A stretch of DNA of 64,000 nucleotides from Lepidodermella squamata (taxonomy: Eukaryota > Gastrotricha): assembly GCA_047495785.1 (NCBI GenBank), contig JBLDXI010000028.1:1178001-1242000 (forward strand). Direction: 5' to 3'. The translations under genes and the position numbers were made by a program. Below are positions 35,959 to 46,900 of this stretch, piece after piece. The stretch's first letter is position 1. Each line of letters starts with the position of its first letter. The notes beneath the pieces are model-generated. The model searched no databases. It was not told the origin of the DNA and was given only the letters and a program-made list of their open reading frames with translations.

Positions 35959-38846
35959 ATGTCGGTTCTTGAAGCAGTAAATTCTTGCCCGAATCTTGAA
36001 GAAACTGACAAGAAGGCGTTGGTTAAACGTTTGCAAGGTGAGCAATTAATTTGAGGCCAGAGGTTTAATAAAAAATGGCCTAATTTGCGTATTCATTTTT
36101 TTATTCAGAAGAGGAAGTTTCTCTAAGCGTATTACAGATGATGACTGAGGAGGAATTGAAGAAAACCTTTCCGAAATTTGGCTGGCTCTGTTCCGCCAAG
36201 TGTCTCATCGGCCACCTTAAGAAGAGATCAGCAGTGAGTGAATTAGTTTCCAATAAATTATTTCATTTCGCACGATTTTTGTCCGCAAATAGACCACCAA
36301 GAAACCATTGCTATCTCCTTCAAAGAAGCGTGAATGGGTGTTTGACGTGGACAAAATGAAGATCGACTCGAGTGTCTATTACGAATTGACGGAATGCGAG
36401 CAGAGGTTGATGTGTACGTATTCAGCGTTTTGCAGTTACGCCGCCGAGGCGTTGATCGAACAGAACCCGCTCGAAGCTGGGCAGGAGTACGATCGCGAGA
36501 CTTACAGCGTTATGGTGACGGCCATCAACGAAAAGCTCAACCAATTATTCCAATCGGACATACAAAAGGTAAGGTCTCTACTAAAGTCTCTTCTAAAATA
36601 ATGTTTCCGAAAACATGATCAACACTGATATTAAATTTTAAATTATTTTATGATGTTACCTATCTATATTTATATTTTCAAGAAGTTTGAGAATTTGTCG
36701 GAAATCAAGATTGAGGGCTAAAAATGAGGGAGAATTTTCGGAAATTTAGAAATATGGAGAAATTGGGCTTTTCATAATTTTCCATTAATTTCCAATTCCT
36801 TGACAATTCCTGACCTAATCGACCCTAAAAATACCCGACATTTAATCGGATCGAATTCGATAGAATTAAAATCGATGAGCCAGTGCTGCAGAAGTTTTTT
36901 TGGAGATTTCTCTCGAATTTCGGTCTATCCACAAAATCGGATAGACCGAAATCACATTGTAAGTTCCGGAATTTGGTTGTCGAGAAAGACTCTTCAGCAG
37001 AAGTTTTTCAGCCCTGTTTGAATTGCTTTAAGCTAGAGCGTAATGAAACCAAAGGAGCTCCGAACTTCTCAGGATAAAATCGATCAGTTCTTCGGGCTGA
37101 GAATTGACCGAGGCTGGAAGGGAGGGAGGGGGCATGTTCAGTTTCCAGGTTTACGACTCGGCTTGCTCGTTCCTTGGGAATGAAAATGGCAGAAAGCCGC
37201 CGCTGCGTCTGCATGAGACTTCGTTTTTGAGCCATGTAGGACACATTCATTTTCTGAGCCGCATTTTTTCGTTGAACTGAGTAGACGCTGTGACACGAAA
37301 ATTTAGTGCTTCGTTGAACTAGGCGATTCCGATCGATTGCTATGGTTTCGTTTGCGAGTGAGAAAAATAGGGTCATCACGTAACGGGATAATTCATGACC
37401 TTTATCAACCAGCAAGTCATGGTGGTAGAAGAGTGGGTTCTTTTCACGCGCGACCGGCTGACCATCGGGTTGCAGCATTGACGGGACTTCTGCTGCTGTA
37501 TATCATCGGCTTCATATGTCAATGCGTGAAGCGTATCATTAGGCGCGACGGGCATTGTTGGAAGTTTTGCAGTATTGCTAAAGGTTTCGAAGCAGCAAGC
37601 TTCCAGTCGACTCTGGTTTTGAGTTTCATTTCAGGGAATACCGTTCGACCCTCTCCCATAACTTGGCCGTTGAGAGTTTTGCAGCTGATTGCAGCTGATT
37701 TTGAAAGATCACTTGATCCATCGCTTTTTTCATTATCAGTGTGATCCCATCGATCCCGCCGATTGCTTTCGCTGACCTGCAAATCGAGGCATCGATAGGC
37801 CGTATTTTCCTGTAGGAAGAAGGATTTTAAATAGCAACAGGAGCGAGGCAGTTTTTGAGCCGCGATTTCTTGAGGCGTAATTGTTCGTTGAACTGAATTG
37901 GAGCTGTTTCGAAATAATTGATTGATCCAAGTGATTCGGGCGGTTGCAGATAGTAGCCAGTTCGGAAGTTCTTCGAGTGTGGAAGAGGTTTCCATTCGAT
38001 ACAAAAGGTTCGTAATATGTGGCGGTGGTAGTGGCGGCTAACTCGTTCCAGAAGACTCAGTCCAATTCAAAACAGAACTTGAACGCCGCTTTATAGTTAA
38101 TTTATGAAATTAAATTAAATAGTATAACTGGGTCCCCACAAAGTAGGGAACATTTAGTAAAAGGCTAAGAAAAAGGCTTCAAATTAAACGCTTCAAAGCA
38201 GCAAGGTCTCCATGTAAATTAAAAATAGGCTTCGAAGTAAAATTAACGTCATAAACGAGATAAATTAACACGTGTTAAACCAAGGCTGCTTAATAGTGGT
38301 GGCATGCAAGTTGTGACTTTTGTGATGCAATTAGGACACTTTTTGAGGTGCGCAACCAAGTGGAACATTTTTTATTTGCTTGCTTTTTAATTTATTTTAT
38401 TGAGATTTAAGGCCTACGTAAGTGATAAGGCTATCAAGGTATGTAACGAAATCACATGGCTTTTCAATACACAATTTTGCAATCGGACTTTATTCTGCGA
38501 GCGCCGCTTTTTCACATTCGTTTCACAAAATCTAAATTATTAGTCACTTATCAATTTTTCAAATTTGCAATTTTAGGCGAAATTTCGTGAAGACGTCTCC
38601 GAGCGCGTGCAATATCGACTGCGTTGCAAACGCCAAGGCAAGCAGACCAGATTCCAGGCGAGAAAATCAGCCACTGGCGCGAGACAAGTTGCTCACCAAC
38701 CAGGTCCATCACCTTCAAAAATGAAGCGGCCCTCGTCGTTGAAAGTTCACGGAACTATGAGTGAGATTGGAAGCTCTTTCAAAAGCAGCGAATTTTTTCT
38801 CCGCATCAAAAACATGAAAGAAGACGATGATGATGAGGAAATTTGA
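35959..38846 (+). CDS. Unrecognised protein with SAM-like N-terminus
   Basis: Four exons close in frame: 35959-36037, 36109-36233, 36293-36568 and 38577-38846 (249 aa). The first ~65 residues form short helices resembling a SAM fold (LSVLQMMTEEELKKTFPKFGW...CLIGHLKKRS). Next come a basic Ser/Pro stretch, a helical segment (about 85-160), and a strongly basic region (RVQYRLRCKRQGKQTRFQAR) followed by an acidic tail (EDDDDEEI). No signal peptide or membrane span. I do not recognise the family; a nuclear or cytosolic adaptor is plausible but only inferred. The last intron is 2 kb and contains possible antisense coding sequence. Confidence 0.7.
36917..36952. repeat. Perfect 14-bp hairpin in an intron
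   Basis: ATTTCGGTCTATCC (36917-36930) is followed after 8 bp by its exact reverse complement (36939-36952). It lies in the long last intron of the SAM-like gene. Confidence 0.75.
37008..38004 (-). pseudogene. Possible antisense coding relics within the intron
   Basis: Two minus-strand frames, 37519-38004 (161 aa) and 37008-37478 (156 aa), are non-repetitive and share a related stretch (NSVQRT...AAQK and YSVQRKNAAQK; DNA core TCAGTTCAACGAA). This hints at a duplicated exon or tandem repeat. Neither matches a domain I know. The first starts with an ATG preceded by no clear promoter. It may be a nested gene or a fragment of an unknown mobile element. Confidence 0.3.
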
Positions 38847-39012
38847 ACAATTTTCGCTTTATTTTATAAACGATTGAAATAATAATGTCAACATTTTAGC
38901 CAAAGTAGGACCATTTTATATTGAAAAACGTGACGCCCTAAGCTAACAATATGTCGCCTAAATTTGCTCAAGTGAATGAAACGTGAAGTTTTCGAAATTT
39001 TTCTAAAATAAA

Positions 39013-41309
39013 ATGCTGCTTTTCCTTGCATTTTTACTGTTAATTTTTTCGAACTCTCACGCGAAAAAAGTTGTGACTACAGCGCAGTGTATCGAGGGTG
39101 TCAACATACCAATCACCGAATGGTCGCCCGGATTCACCTATGGCACCTACCCCTACAACACCATACAGACGTATTATTTCGTCTCGGAGCCGAGGACCTG
39201 TATTAACATAACCTTCAGATTATTCGACCTTGAAACCAGCCCAGGTTGCGTCAAGGACTACGTGGCGATCTACGACGGCGCCAGCACCCAGGCCCCTCGC
39301 CTCGCCCGGGCTTGCGGCGCGTCTTTGACCTCAGTTAAATTATCATCCCGCAACGCATTGACGCTTGTCTTCAATAGCGATGCCGAGGGAAGTAACGGGC
39401 GTGGCTTCGAGGCTGAATTACTGGCGTTTCCTTGCGATTTTCCGGCGAAAGGGTCGCGAAATTTTGACGATAGTTTGCCGTTGCCGCGGTGTATTGGCAC
39501 GGTTGTTACGAATAAGCATGCGACGCTGGCAACGCCTGGTTTTTCGACCGGATCTTACCCGTTAAATGTTCACAAAACTTACCTGATTGTATCAGCCAGT
39601 TTCACGTGTATTCAGCTGAGACTGAAAAGTGAGTTTAAAATTTTTCCCTGGTCAAAACACTTCAACAAGGAATTGGAAATAAATTGTCTAAAAAATTATC
39701 ATTAATTTTATAGATTTTAGACATTTTTTCCTGCTGACTGTTCCATGTTTACCTGTATTGAAATTTCGAAAATCTCAATAATAAATAATTTTTCAAATTT
39801 TTGAAAAAAGTCGAAAAATGACCAATTTCAGAAATAGCACCAGGGGATCCTGCCCACGAAATTAATTTTTTTACGTCTAATTAAATTATTATAAATTCCA
39901 GGATTTTTCCGGTGAAGCTAGGTCAAGTGCGCTTCCGATTTTTTTCCTTTTTTCTCTGATTTTTTCAGCAAAAAAATTTAATTGAAATAAAAAGAAAAAT
40001 CCTTTTACCCCTCAAAATTATGGGTTGAAATAATCTTTAAGGTGGAACATTTTCTTATAATTTTGTAGCTGTTGAGCTTGAGAGCAGTCAAAAGTGCTCG
40101 AAGGACTATTTCGCAGTCTACGACGGCACCAACCCTAGATCGCCAACAAAACTGGTCACCTGCGGAACGTATTACCGATCGCGCCAACTCCCTGAACCGG
40201 TTCAAACGTCGAGCAATGTCGTTTTTCTGGTTTTCCACAGCGATGAAAATTATGCGAATGGCATCGGGGTAGAGGCTGAACTGTCGGTGATACATTGCCG
40301 GCGATCCCATAGTGAACCTATTCCAAGCAATATTACACCTAGACGTAAGTTCCATTGGAGGAAATTGAAAATTATGACAATTCTTTTGAATTTTCTAGAA
40401 CTCATTTATAGCGCGCAAAATGCTAAACCAACTTGTGGAGAGCCATTTTACGACCCAGCCGATCCCCTAGGACGGCCGAAGGGTGCCGATGAAACCTACG
40501 CAATACCCCATTCGTGGCCTTGGCATGTCATGATTCGACTCAAGTTCTTAAACTTTTCATAATATCGTACAATTTAAAAAAAATTAATTTTTCAGTGGGG
40601 TACATATTTGCGACGGAATCTTAATTTCATTCCGAGCAGTGTTGACCGCAGCTCATTGCTTCAAAATATTCGCCGAAGATCCAATCAGCTTCGAATTATG
40701 GCTAGGCAAGCATTACAAAGACGGCGCTTACGAAAGCGGCCGGGAGCAACGCATCACCCCACTATCGATCACCCTGCACCCGAACTACACCCGTTTTTTT
40801 CACTACAACAATGACCTGGCAGTTATTCGCCTAGCAGCGCCCGGCGTGAGACAGACAACGGTTGTCCAACCGATTTGTTTGCCGAAGGTTGATAAGGCTG
40901 AAAATTTCCCGCCGCACGGCAGTCATTGTATGGTTGTTGGGTTTGCGAAAAATGACCCGGTAACTATGCGGCTCCCTCTGAAACAACTCAATACAACAGT
41001 TTTCTACTCACAAGAATGCTCCTTGATGGATTCTTCTATGGGGGTAATTTTTAGCTCACCTTCCGTTGGATGAATTTGAATATTTTAATTTATTTTAATT
41101 AGCCACTTTTGAACTCCGGCTTGTTATGCGGCAATTCGAAAAACGGCTGCGATTTCTGCCAAGATGGAGCTGCGCTAATGTGCCGGCAAAACGAAAGCTG
41201 GTACCTCGCTGGAACCCTTCTGTACGGCTTCGACTGGAACCCATCGTCCCAAGCTGTTTTCGTTAGAACGTCCAGTCATATTGCATGGCTTCAGAAAAAC
41301 GCTAATTAA
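39013..41309 (+). CDS. CUB-CUB serine protease homologue (catalytic Ser missing)
   Basis: Five exons close in frame: 39013-39628, 40069-40344, 40399-40543, 40596-41043 and 41103-41309 (563 aa). Signal peptide 1-17. Two CUB-type domains cover about 25-140 (YVAIYDGAS) and 155-280 (YFAVYDGTN), and a trypsin-like domain spans about 315-563. The catalytic His is present (LTAAHC, about residue 366), as is Asp (NNDLAVIRL, about 419). The usual GDSGGP segment reads CQDGAALMC, so Ser is Gly at about 517. It should be enzymatically dead. Clip-type protease homologues of this kind act as cofactors or binders in arthropod immunity; a similar extracellular role is an inference. Confidence 0.88.
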
Positions 41310-41381
41310 TTTGTTACTGTTTTTTTTCACATGTTTTTTCAAATAAATTTTTCAGAAAACTCCTCTCCTACAGTCTCATTA

Positions 41382-41954
41382 CCAGTGCTTTGGGACAGCA
41401 AGTCGTACTCGATGACACATCATTTTGCTGCTAAAAACACAAAGACGTACGCGGCTAATCGATTATATATGCTATTAATATCTGCATTTAAATGTCTTTT
41501 AGTCACGTGCAACAGGTGTCGAGTTATTTTCGACTATTTGTTCAAACATTAGCCACCATAGAATGTACTAGGCATGTACAGGGTGGCCAAAAAGTTGGGC
41601 AGAAGGCGAATTCGATGCGTAACTATCAATGAGGAGTTTCAAGAAATTGAGGAGTTCCATTGGCAAAGGAATGCTTGAAATTCTTCAACTTCTTAAAAGT
41701 CCACATTAACTTGATACGCATCGAATTCGCCTTCTGCCCAACTTTTTGGCCACCCTGTACATGCCTAGTACATTCTATGGTGGCTAATGTTTGAACAAAT
41801 AGTCGAAAATAACTCGACACCTGTTGCACGTGACTAAAAGACATTTAAATGCAGATATTAATAGCATATATAATCGATTAGCCGCGTACGTCTTTGTGTT
41901 TTTAGCAGCAAAATGATGTGTCATCGAGTACGACTTGCTGTCCCAAAGCACTGG
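41382..41954. repeat. Perfect 240-bp inverted repeat with nested short MITE
   Basis: 41382-41621 and 41715-41954 are equal-length reverse complements (240 bp), separated by 93 bp. The inner part (about 41579-41758) looks like a short element with ends ACAGGGTGGCCAAAAAGTTG, flanked by GT/AC symmetrical sequence. The outer ~197 bp of each arm is not obviously transposon-like. The absence of indels or visible mismatches implies recent formation or gene conversion. The right arm ends about 85 bp before the ATG of the PAN-domain gene. Confidence 0.9.
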
Positions 41955-41963
41955 CTTGACTCC

Positions 41964-41970
41964 ATAAATA
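41964..41970 (+). promoter_or_regulatory. TATA-like box of the PAN gene
   Basis: ATAAATA lies 68 bp before the ATG at 42038 and just outside the right arm of the inverted repeat. Confidence 0.4.
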
Positions 41971-42037
41971 CCACCGATATTCCGCTGAAACTATCAATTT
42001 CAATCCTTCTGTCAAGATTCGTAATTTCATTATTAAA

Positions 42038-42343
42038 ATGGCTAGATCTTTGCTGTCTGCATGTGTTATCATGGTGGTCATTTCAGCTATTGCAGCGCAG
42101 AGCAGTGTTCCTGGCTACAGGTATTCTTCAAAGAGTTGCGCATGGACTACTAACCAGATTGGCAACGACATAGCGAATGTTCCGGATGTCAATGCGTGTG
42201 CTGCCAAGTGCAACGCTAACAAAAATTGCCGGGCTTTCGAGGCTGACATCAATCTCCGCTTCTGTCGGTTGTTCTCAAGCTGTGTCGGCAAGCTCAACAT
42301 TGTCGATGGTGGATTATTCCATAAGAACTACGCCAAGAACTGA
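42038..42343 (+). CDS. Small secreted PAN/apple-like protein
   Basis: Single exon, 101 aa. Signal peptide 1-20 (hydrophobic, ending AIAAQS), then one PAN/apple-like module with six cysteines (CAW, C.A.KC, NC.AF, FC.LF.SC). The motif NCRAFEADINLRFC is typical of PAN domains, where the central Cys pair flanks a helix. No other domain. Such modules bind protein or carbohydrate outside the cell. The promoter abuts the long inverted repeat. Confidence 0.8.
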   Translation: MARSLLSACVIMVVISAIAAQSSVPGYRYSSKSCAWTTNQIGNDIANVPDVNACAAKCNANKNCRAFEADINLRFCRLFSSCVGKLNIVDGGLFHKNYAKN

Positions 42344-42780
42344 TGTTATAGACAGAGCGGTTTACGTGTTGAGTTTTCAGACTTTCCGGATGCGTGAGAA
42401 GTGAGAACTAGGTATGCAAAAGCATTTAACCGAAATTGAGAGGTCGCTGTTATATTCCCTGCACCAAATCTAAATGTCTTAATATTCAGCTTTAGACAGC
42501 GCTCGTGCCAGCCATATCACGTGTCGCCTGTCATTACAATTAATTACCCGATTTAGCTTCCTGGTTGCAATAAAATCCCGAGAGAAACTACAATAAAATA
42601 TGTGAGAAGAACCGATTTCTTATTTGGCATTCAGTCTAATAGAAGATGTAGGAAGAACTCAGGGCAAGCATAGGGCAAGGGTTATCAACCTTTCATTAGC
42701 GCCGAGACCTGTCGTTCATGATCGATTGTGACTCCCGAATAGATAAGTGTACCAGAAAACAGATGTACGATCGATCATGA

Positions 42781-42932
42781 AATTCTCACTTTTGTTATGT
42801 GCTGCTGTCAGATGTAACAAATGGGGTCCCAAATCGATGCACCCTTTTTGCAAGGTAAAAATTGAACTTGGCAGCAAGGGTAATTTTTGTTTCCATCAAC
42901 TAGTATTGGTCGATAACAATCCATAAAAAATG
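42781..42932 (+). repeat. Dispersed repeat, copy 2
   Basis: Second copy of the repeat at 26324-26510, about 150 bp, same strand, with an internal deletion relative to copy 1. Confidence 0.7.
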
Positions 42933-43103
42933 AATATCCTCGCGCAATATCCTGTTCAGGTACTTCAGAAGCGTTTCAAATTTCGAAACAAATATATTTG
43001 TTTATTTACGTTTTTCTAAGCAGCTCCAAGGCATAACAGCTGATTTAACCCATTACAATTTGAAAAATGACCATTTCTACTCTTCTCAAAAAAAAACTTT
43101 CTA

Positions 43104-43465
43104 GGACTGGGACTCGGCGAAACTGACCGGGCGGCCTGGCTTCGACGGCGGATCGCCTCAATCCATCCAAGTTCACGTGTTTGAAACCGGCAAAAAGCCG
43201 GAATTGGACGAAACCGTTTGAATTAGAGCTCATTTTCATGTATTTAAATTATTTTGAATGCTTTAATTTACCAGCCACTTATGATTTCTGGCTCGCTATG
43301 CGGCTGCGATTTCTGCCAAGATGGAGCTGCGCTAATGTGCCGGCAAAACGAGACCTGGTACCTCAACCCTTCTGTACGGCTTCGGCTGGAACCCATCGTC
43401 CCCAGCAGTTTTTGCTAGAACGTCCAGGCATATTCCGTGGCTTCAGAAAAACGCCAATTAACTTG
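43104..43465 (+). pseudogene. Chimeric pseudogene: FN3 fragment joined to protease last exon
   Basis: 43104-43220 matches, in inverted orientation, the FN3-coding part of the Ig receptor exon (about 45170-45290; WDSAKLT.RPGFDGGSPQS and GKKPE.DET). About 40 bp later, 43262-43465 is a diverged copy of the last exon of the CUB-protease homologue (41100-41310), including CDFCQDGAALMCRQNE. The second part has a deletion and frameshift after the Trp-Tyr-Leu motif. Neither piece keeps a full frame. The segment sits exactly between its two source genes. Confidence 0.85.
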
Positions 43466-43960
43466 TTTCACAAATTTTTCAAATAAAATTGCCAGGAAAC
43501 GACAGTAATTTTTTAAAAGACGCAATTTATCGTATGATTTCAGATTTTTTATTATTCAAAAATGTTCAATTTTTTCCGATCAATCAAAAATCATCTGTTC
43601 ATCAATTGCGCGGCGAAAGAATAATCAATCATCGATTTTTTTCGTCTATACAATAAGGAGACACCAAAAAAGCTATGATAATGTATTATTATAGAACAAG
43701 ATATTAAAACGAAAAATCGTCATCATCACAAAAAAAGCGCCACATTTATTAATTTTTTCATCAATTTACTTGCCGCTATTTTCCGTTTAATAGTGACAAG
43801 ACTAGCAGTCGACAACAATAATAAGACGATATCATATCTTCGGAAGATTACTTTTTCATTGTATTTGTTAATTTTTTCGAGTAGCTTTTGAGCAAAAAAA
43901 AACGAGTGAGAGTTGAAAACAGGAAGATCGAGTCGCAACAAGATGAAGAATAAAATTAAT
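43466..43960. other. 3' flank of the Ig receptor gene
   Basis: AT-rich, no exon. AATAAA on the minus strand at about 43742-43747 is a plausible polyadenylation signal for the receptor gene. Confidence 0.4.
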
Positions 43961-46900
43961 CTACACTACGACTTCATAGCGCACCCTGCGATTCTGGCCG
44001 GTCGGATCCGGCGTTTGGCAAGCATTTAGCTGTTGCTGATTGTACGGCGTTATCAACGGCCCAGACGACGAGTGATCACTGTGGTTGTCAGCAACAGGTT
44101 GCTGCTGTTGCTGCTGACATATTCGTCGCAAAACCGCGGTTAGATCTTCATTCCCGTTACCAGGAACTATGCCCGAATCATCCACGCCATGGATGACTGC
44201 GGATTCGGTTGAGGCGGTCGACGATTGCGACCAGCCGTTCATTTGGTAGTGATGCGGCACGAACGACGAGGCGAGGTGGTGGTGGTACGTATGGCCATGC
44301 ACTAATTCGGACATATCCAGCGGGCTGGAACCGGAGCCGGAACTGTGTTGCTGAACCGTGACTACAGAATCAATCGCCGCGTAGCACCCGCCCGACCCGG
44401 CTGACAGCAGAACAGGCTTCGTCGACCCGTCATCGGAGCCGCGGCTCGACGTGCCCGAACTTATTGCTCGGTTGTAGTCTTTATCGCGCGAAATCGCCGC
44501 CTTCCGCCGCCGGCAGACTACGATAATCGAGACCAGGAGTAAGATCACCGTCGCTGCAATGCCAGCCGCTACGCCGAGGATGAGTGCCTGGGTCGAGAGG
44601 AGCCCGGGCGATGACACCCCTTCATGCGCATCGAACGGGTCGAATTTCGCCGGGTCGAAGGTGGATGCCTGGGCTGAGACAAGGCCGGTGCACTGCTTCG
44701 GCCTGTCCGTCACGCATAGCTGAACAGCAATTGCGACAGCGCCCACTGACCACGATCCTAACGAAATGACGCCCTTCCTCGCCGGAACGCAATCGTCAAG
44801 CCACGACCAACTACGGCCGGCGTCTAGCGTTTTAGCCACCCGAACGCATAGCCTCGCATCGGCTGGGCTCAACTGCAGGGCGTTTGCGAATGGGTTGAAA
44901 AAAACATCGCGCGGTTCGGTGAGATTAGGGGTCGAAAACCGGGCGACATCCCCTGACAACTCGCCCGCGCCGTGTTGGTTAACGCCGCGTAGGTGAACCT
45001 CGTAACTCGAGCCAGGCAGCAAATCTGTGATGTTCAACTCATGCGTAGCCGTTTCTTCGACATCTTCGATAATCAACGCGTCGTTATCTTCAGTCAAACC
45101 GATCATTCCGAGAATTTTCGCGCTCGATGGCTTCAGCTGGACGGTGAATGTTTTGATCGGTAACTTTTCGGTTTCGTCCATTTCCGGCTTTTTCCCGACT
45201 TCAAACACGTGAACTTCGATCGATTGCGGCGATCCGCCGTCGAAGCCCGGCCGCCAGGTCAGTTTCGCCGAGTCCCAACTGGTGGAAATAGCTGAGAGCA
45301 CGCGAGGCGCATCTGGGACGCCTGGTTCGACCAGTCTCAGGATGGTATCGCTAGTTCGGCCTTGGTCGTTTTCGGCGCGGATTGTGTACAGGCCGAAGTC
45401 TTTATCCGAGACTTGGTGGATGACGAGTTGAGATTCGAAGACTTCACGCCTCGTTGAACCACGTTCGGTGACGAAATAGCGACCGGACGTGTTCGAGATG
45501 TGATTACCGTCCTTGGACCAGTAAAAACGCGGTTTCGAAGCGGAATAGACAAGGAATCGAAGCCTGGCAGACCGGCCCATGGTCGCCGAAAATTTCGAAA
45601 AAGTCGTGATCGGCACAGGAGGATCTGAAATATTAAAAAATAATTTATAATTTTATTTTCAAATAACTTTCAACATTTTCACGACGGGCTGAAATTGCTC
45701 ATTTCAAAATTATTTTTAAATTTAAAATTTTGAATTTCAGAAAAAAAAATTAATTTTAAAAAACTTTAATTTAACTTTATCAATAATGATCAAATTTTGG
45801 GTTTTCAATTTCATTTTTTAAAGATTTGAACTTACAAAGAACAGTGACCGTCGTTTGGCTGGTTGACACGCCCAATTTGTTCTCAGCTTTACACGAATAC
45901 AGGCCCGAATCGTTGCGGCCGAGACCGTTGTGCGAAAACCTCAGCGACGATTCGATTTGAAACAACCCTCGCTTCATAACCGGATCAGCCGTAACAATCG
46001 TGTACTCTTCAGGAATCGCAATGCTGTTAGCCACCTTGTGAGTATCTTCCACGAATGAATGGCCATTTCGTTGCCAGGTGACAACTGGAGCTGGATTGCC
46101 GGCAGCAGTGCATGTCAACGTGAAATCTTGCGCCTTCCACAACGGCCGTTGGCTGTGGACGAGGGGTGTCACCCAACGGGGTTGTTCGTGAACGACAAGG
46201 GTGACAATGGCCGGGGTGCCTCGGCCGTACTTGTTTTCAGCCAAGCATTCGTAGAGACCAGCAACTCGTTCAGCAGCGACGTTTTCCATGCGAAGCTCAG
46301 CAGTTGTGCCCGAGCTACGGCCGACAGCTGATCGAGAGTGGCTGGTTTCAGAGTTATCGGGTAACCGGTACCAAGAGACAGTACCACCTGGGTTGCCGAG
46401 ATCGTCGACTTCGCAGAATAGGCGAACAGATTCTCCGGCGGCGACCGTTACAACAGCCCCATTGGTGATACGGGCCTTGCCGGGTGGGTACAAAACATCA
46501 ATTTCGACTTGTTTGACATCGCTGCCTTCTTCAGATTCGACCTTGGTTGAAACGCCGGGAGATGACTGGATAAAACAATAACATCATTATTATCAAGAGG
46601 ATCCAAGGCAGATCAAAGGCAGATCAAAATATATTCGGTTCAAAATAAGGACCAGGTGGATCAAGATCAGAATCAATTTCAGATCAGATTTGGATCAAAA
46701 TTTGTAATTTGATCTAAACCAGAATCAAATTCAGATCAAAGATTGATCAATTTCTCAAGTTTGATCAACTACCGGATCAATTGCTCAATTTCAGATCAAA
46801 ATTCATTTTTGATATTTCTTTATATTTACCTGGTAGACCATGGTGTTTCGAGCCTCACAGGCGTAAACTCCAGCATCTTTCCGCGAAACCGGTTCAACAG

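Noticed and set aside
41331-41844. ORFs within the inverted repeat
   Set aside because: They appear symmetrically on both strands because of the palindrome and have no protein-like features.
44584-45212. Plus-strand frames over the Ig receptor last exon
   Set aside because: Shadows of a long GC-rich coding exon on the minus strand.
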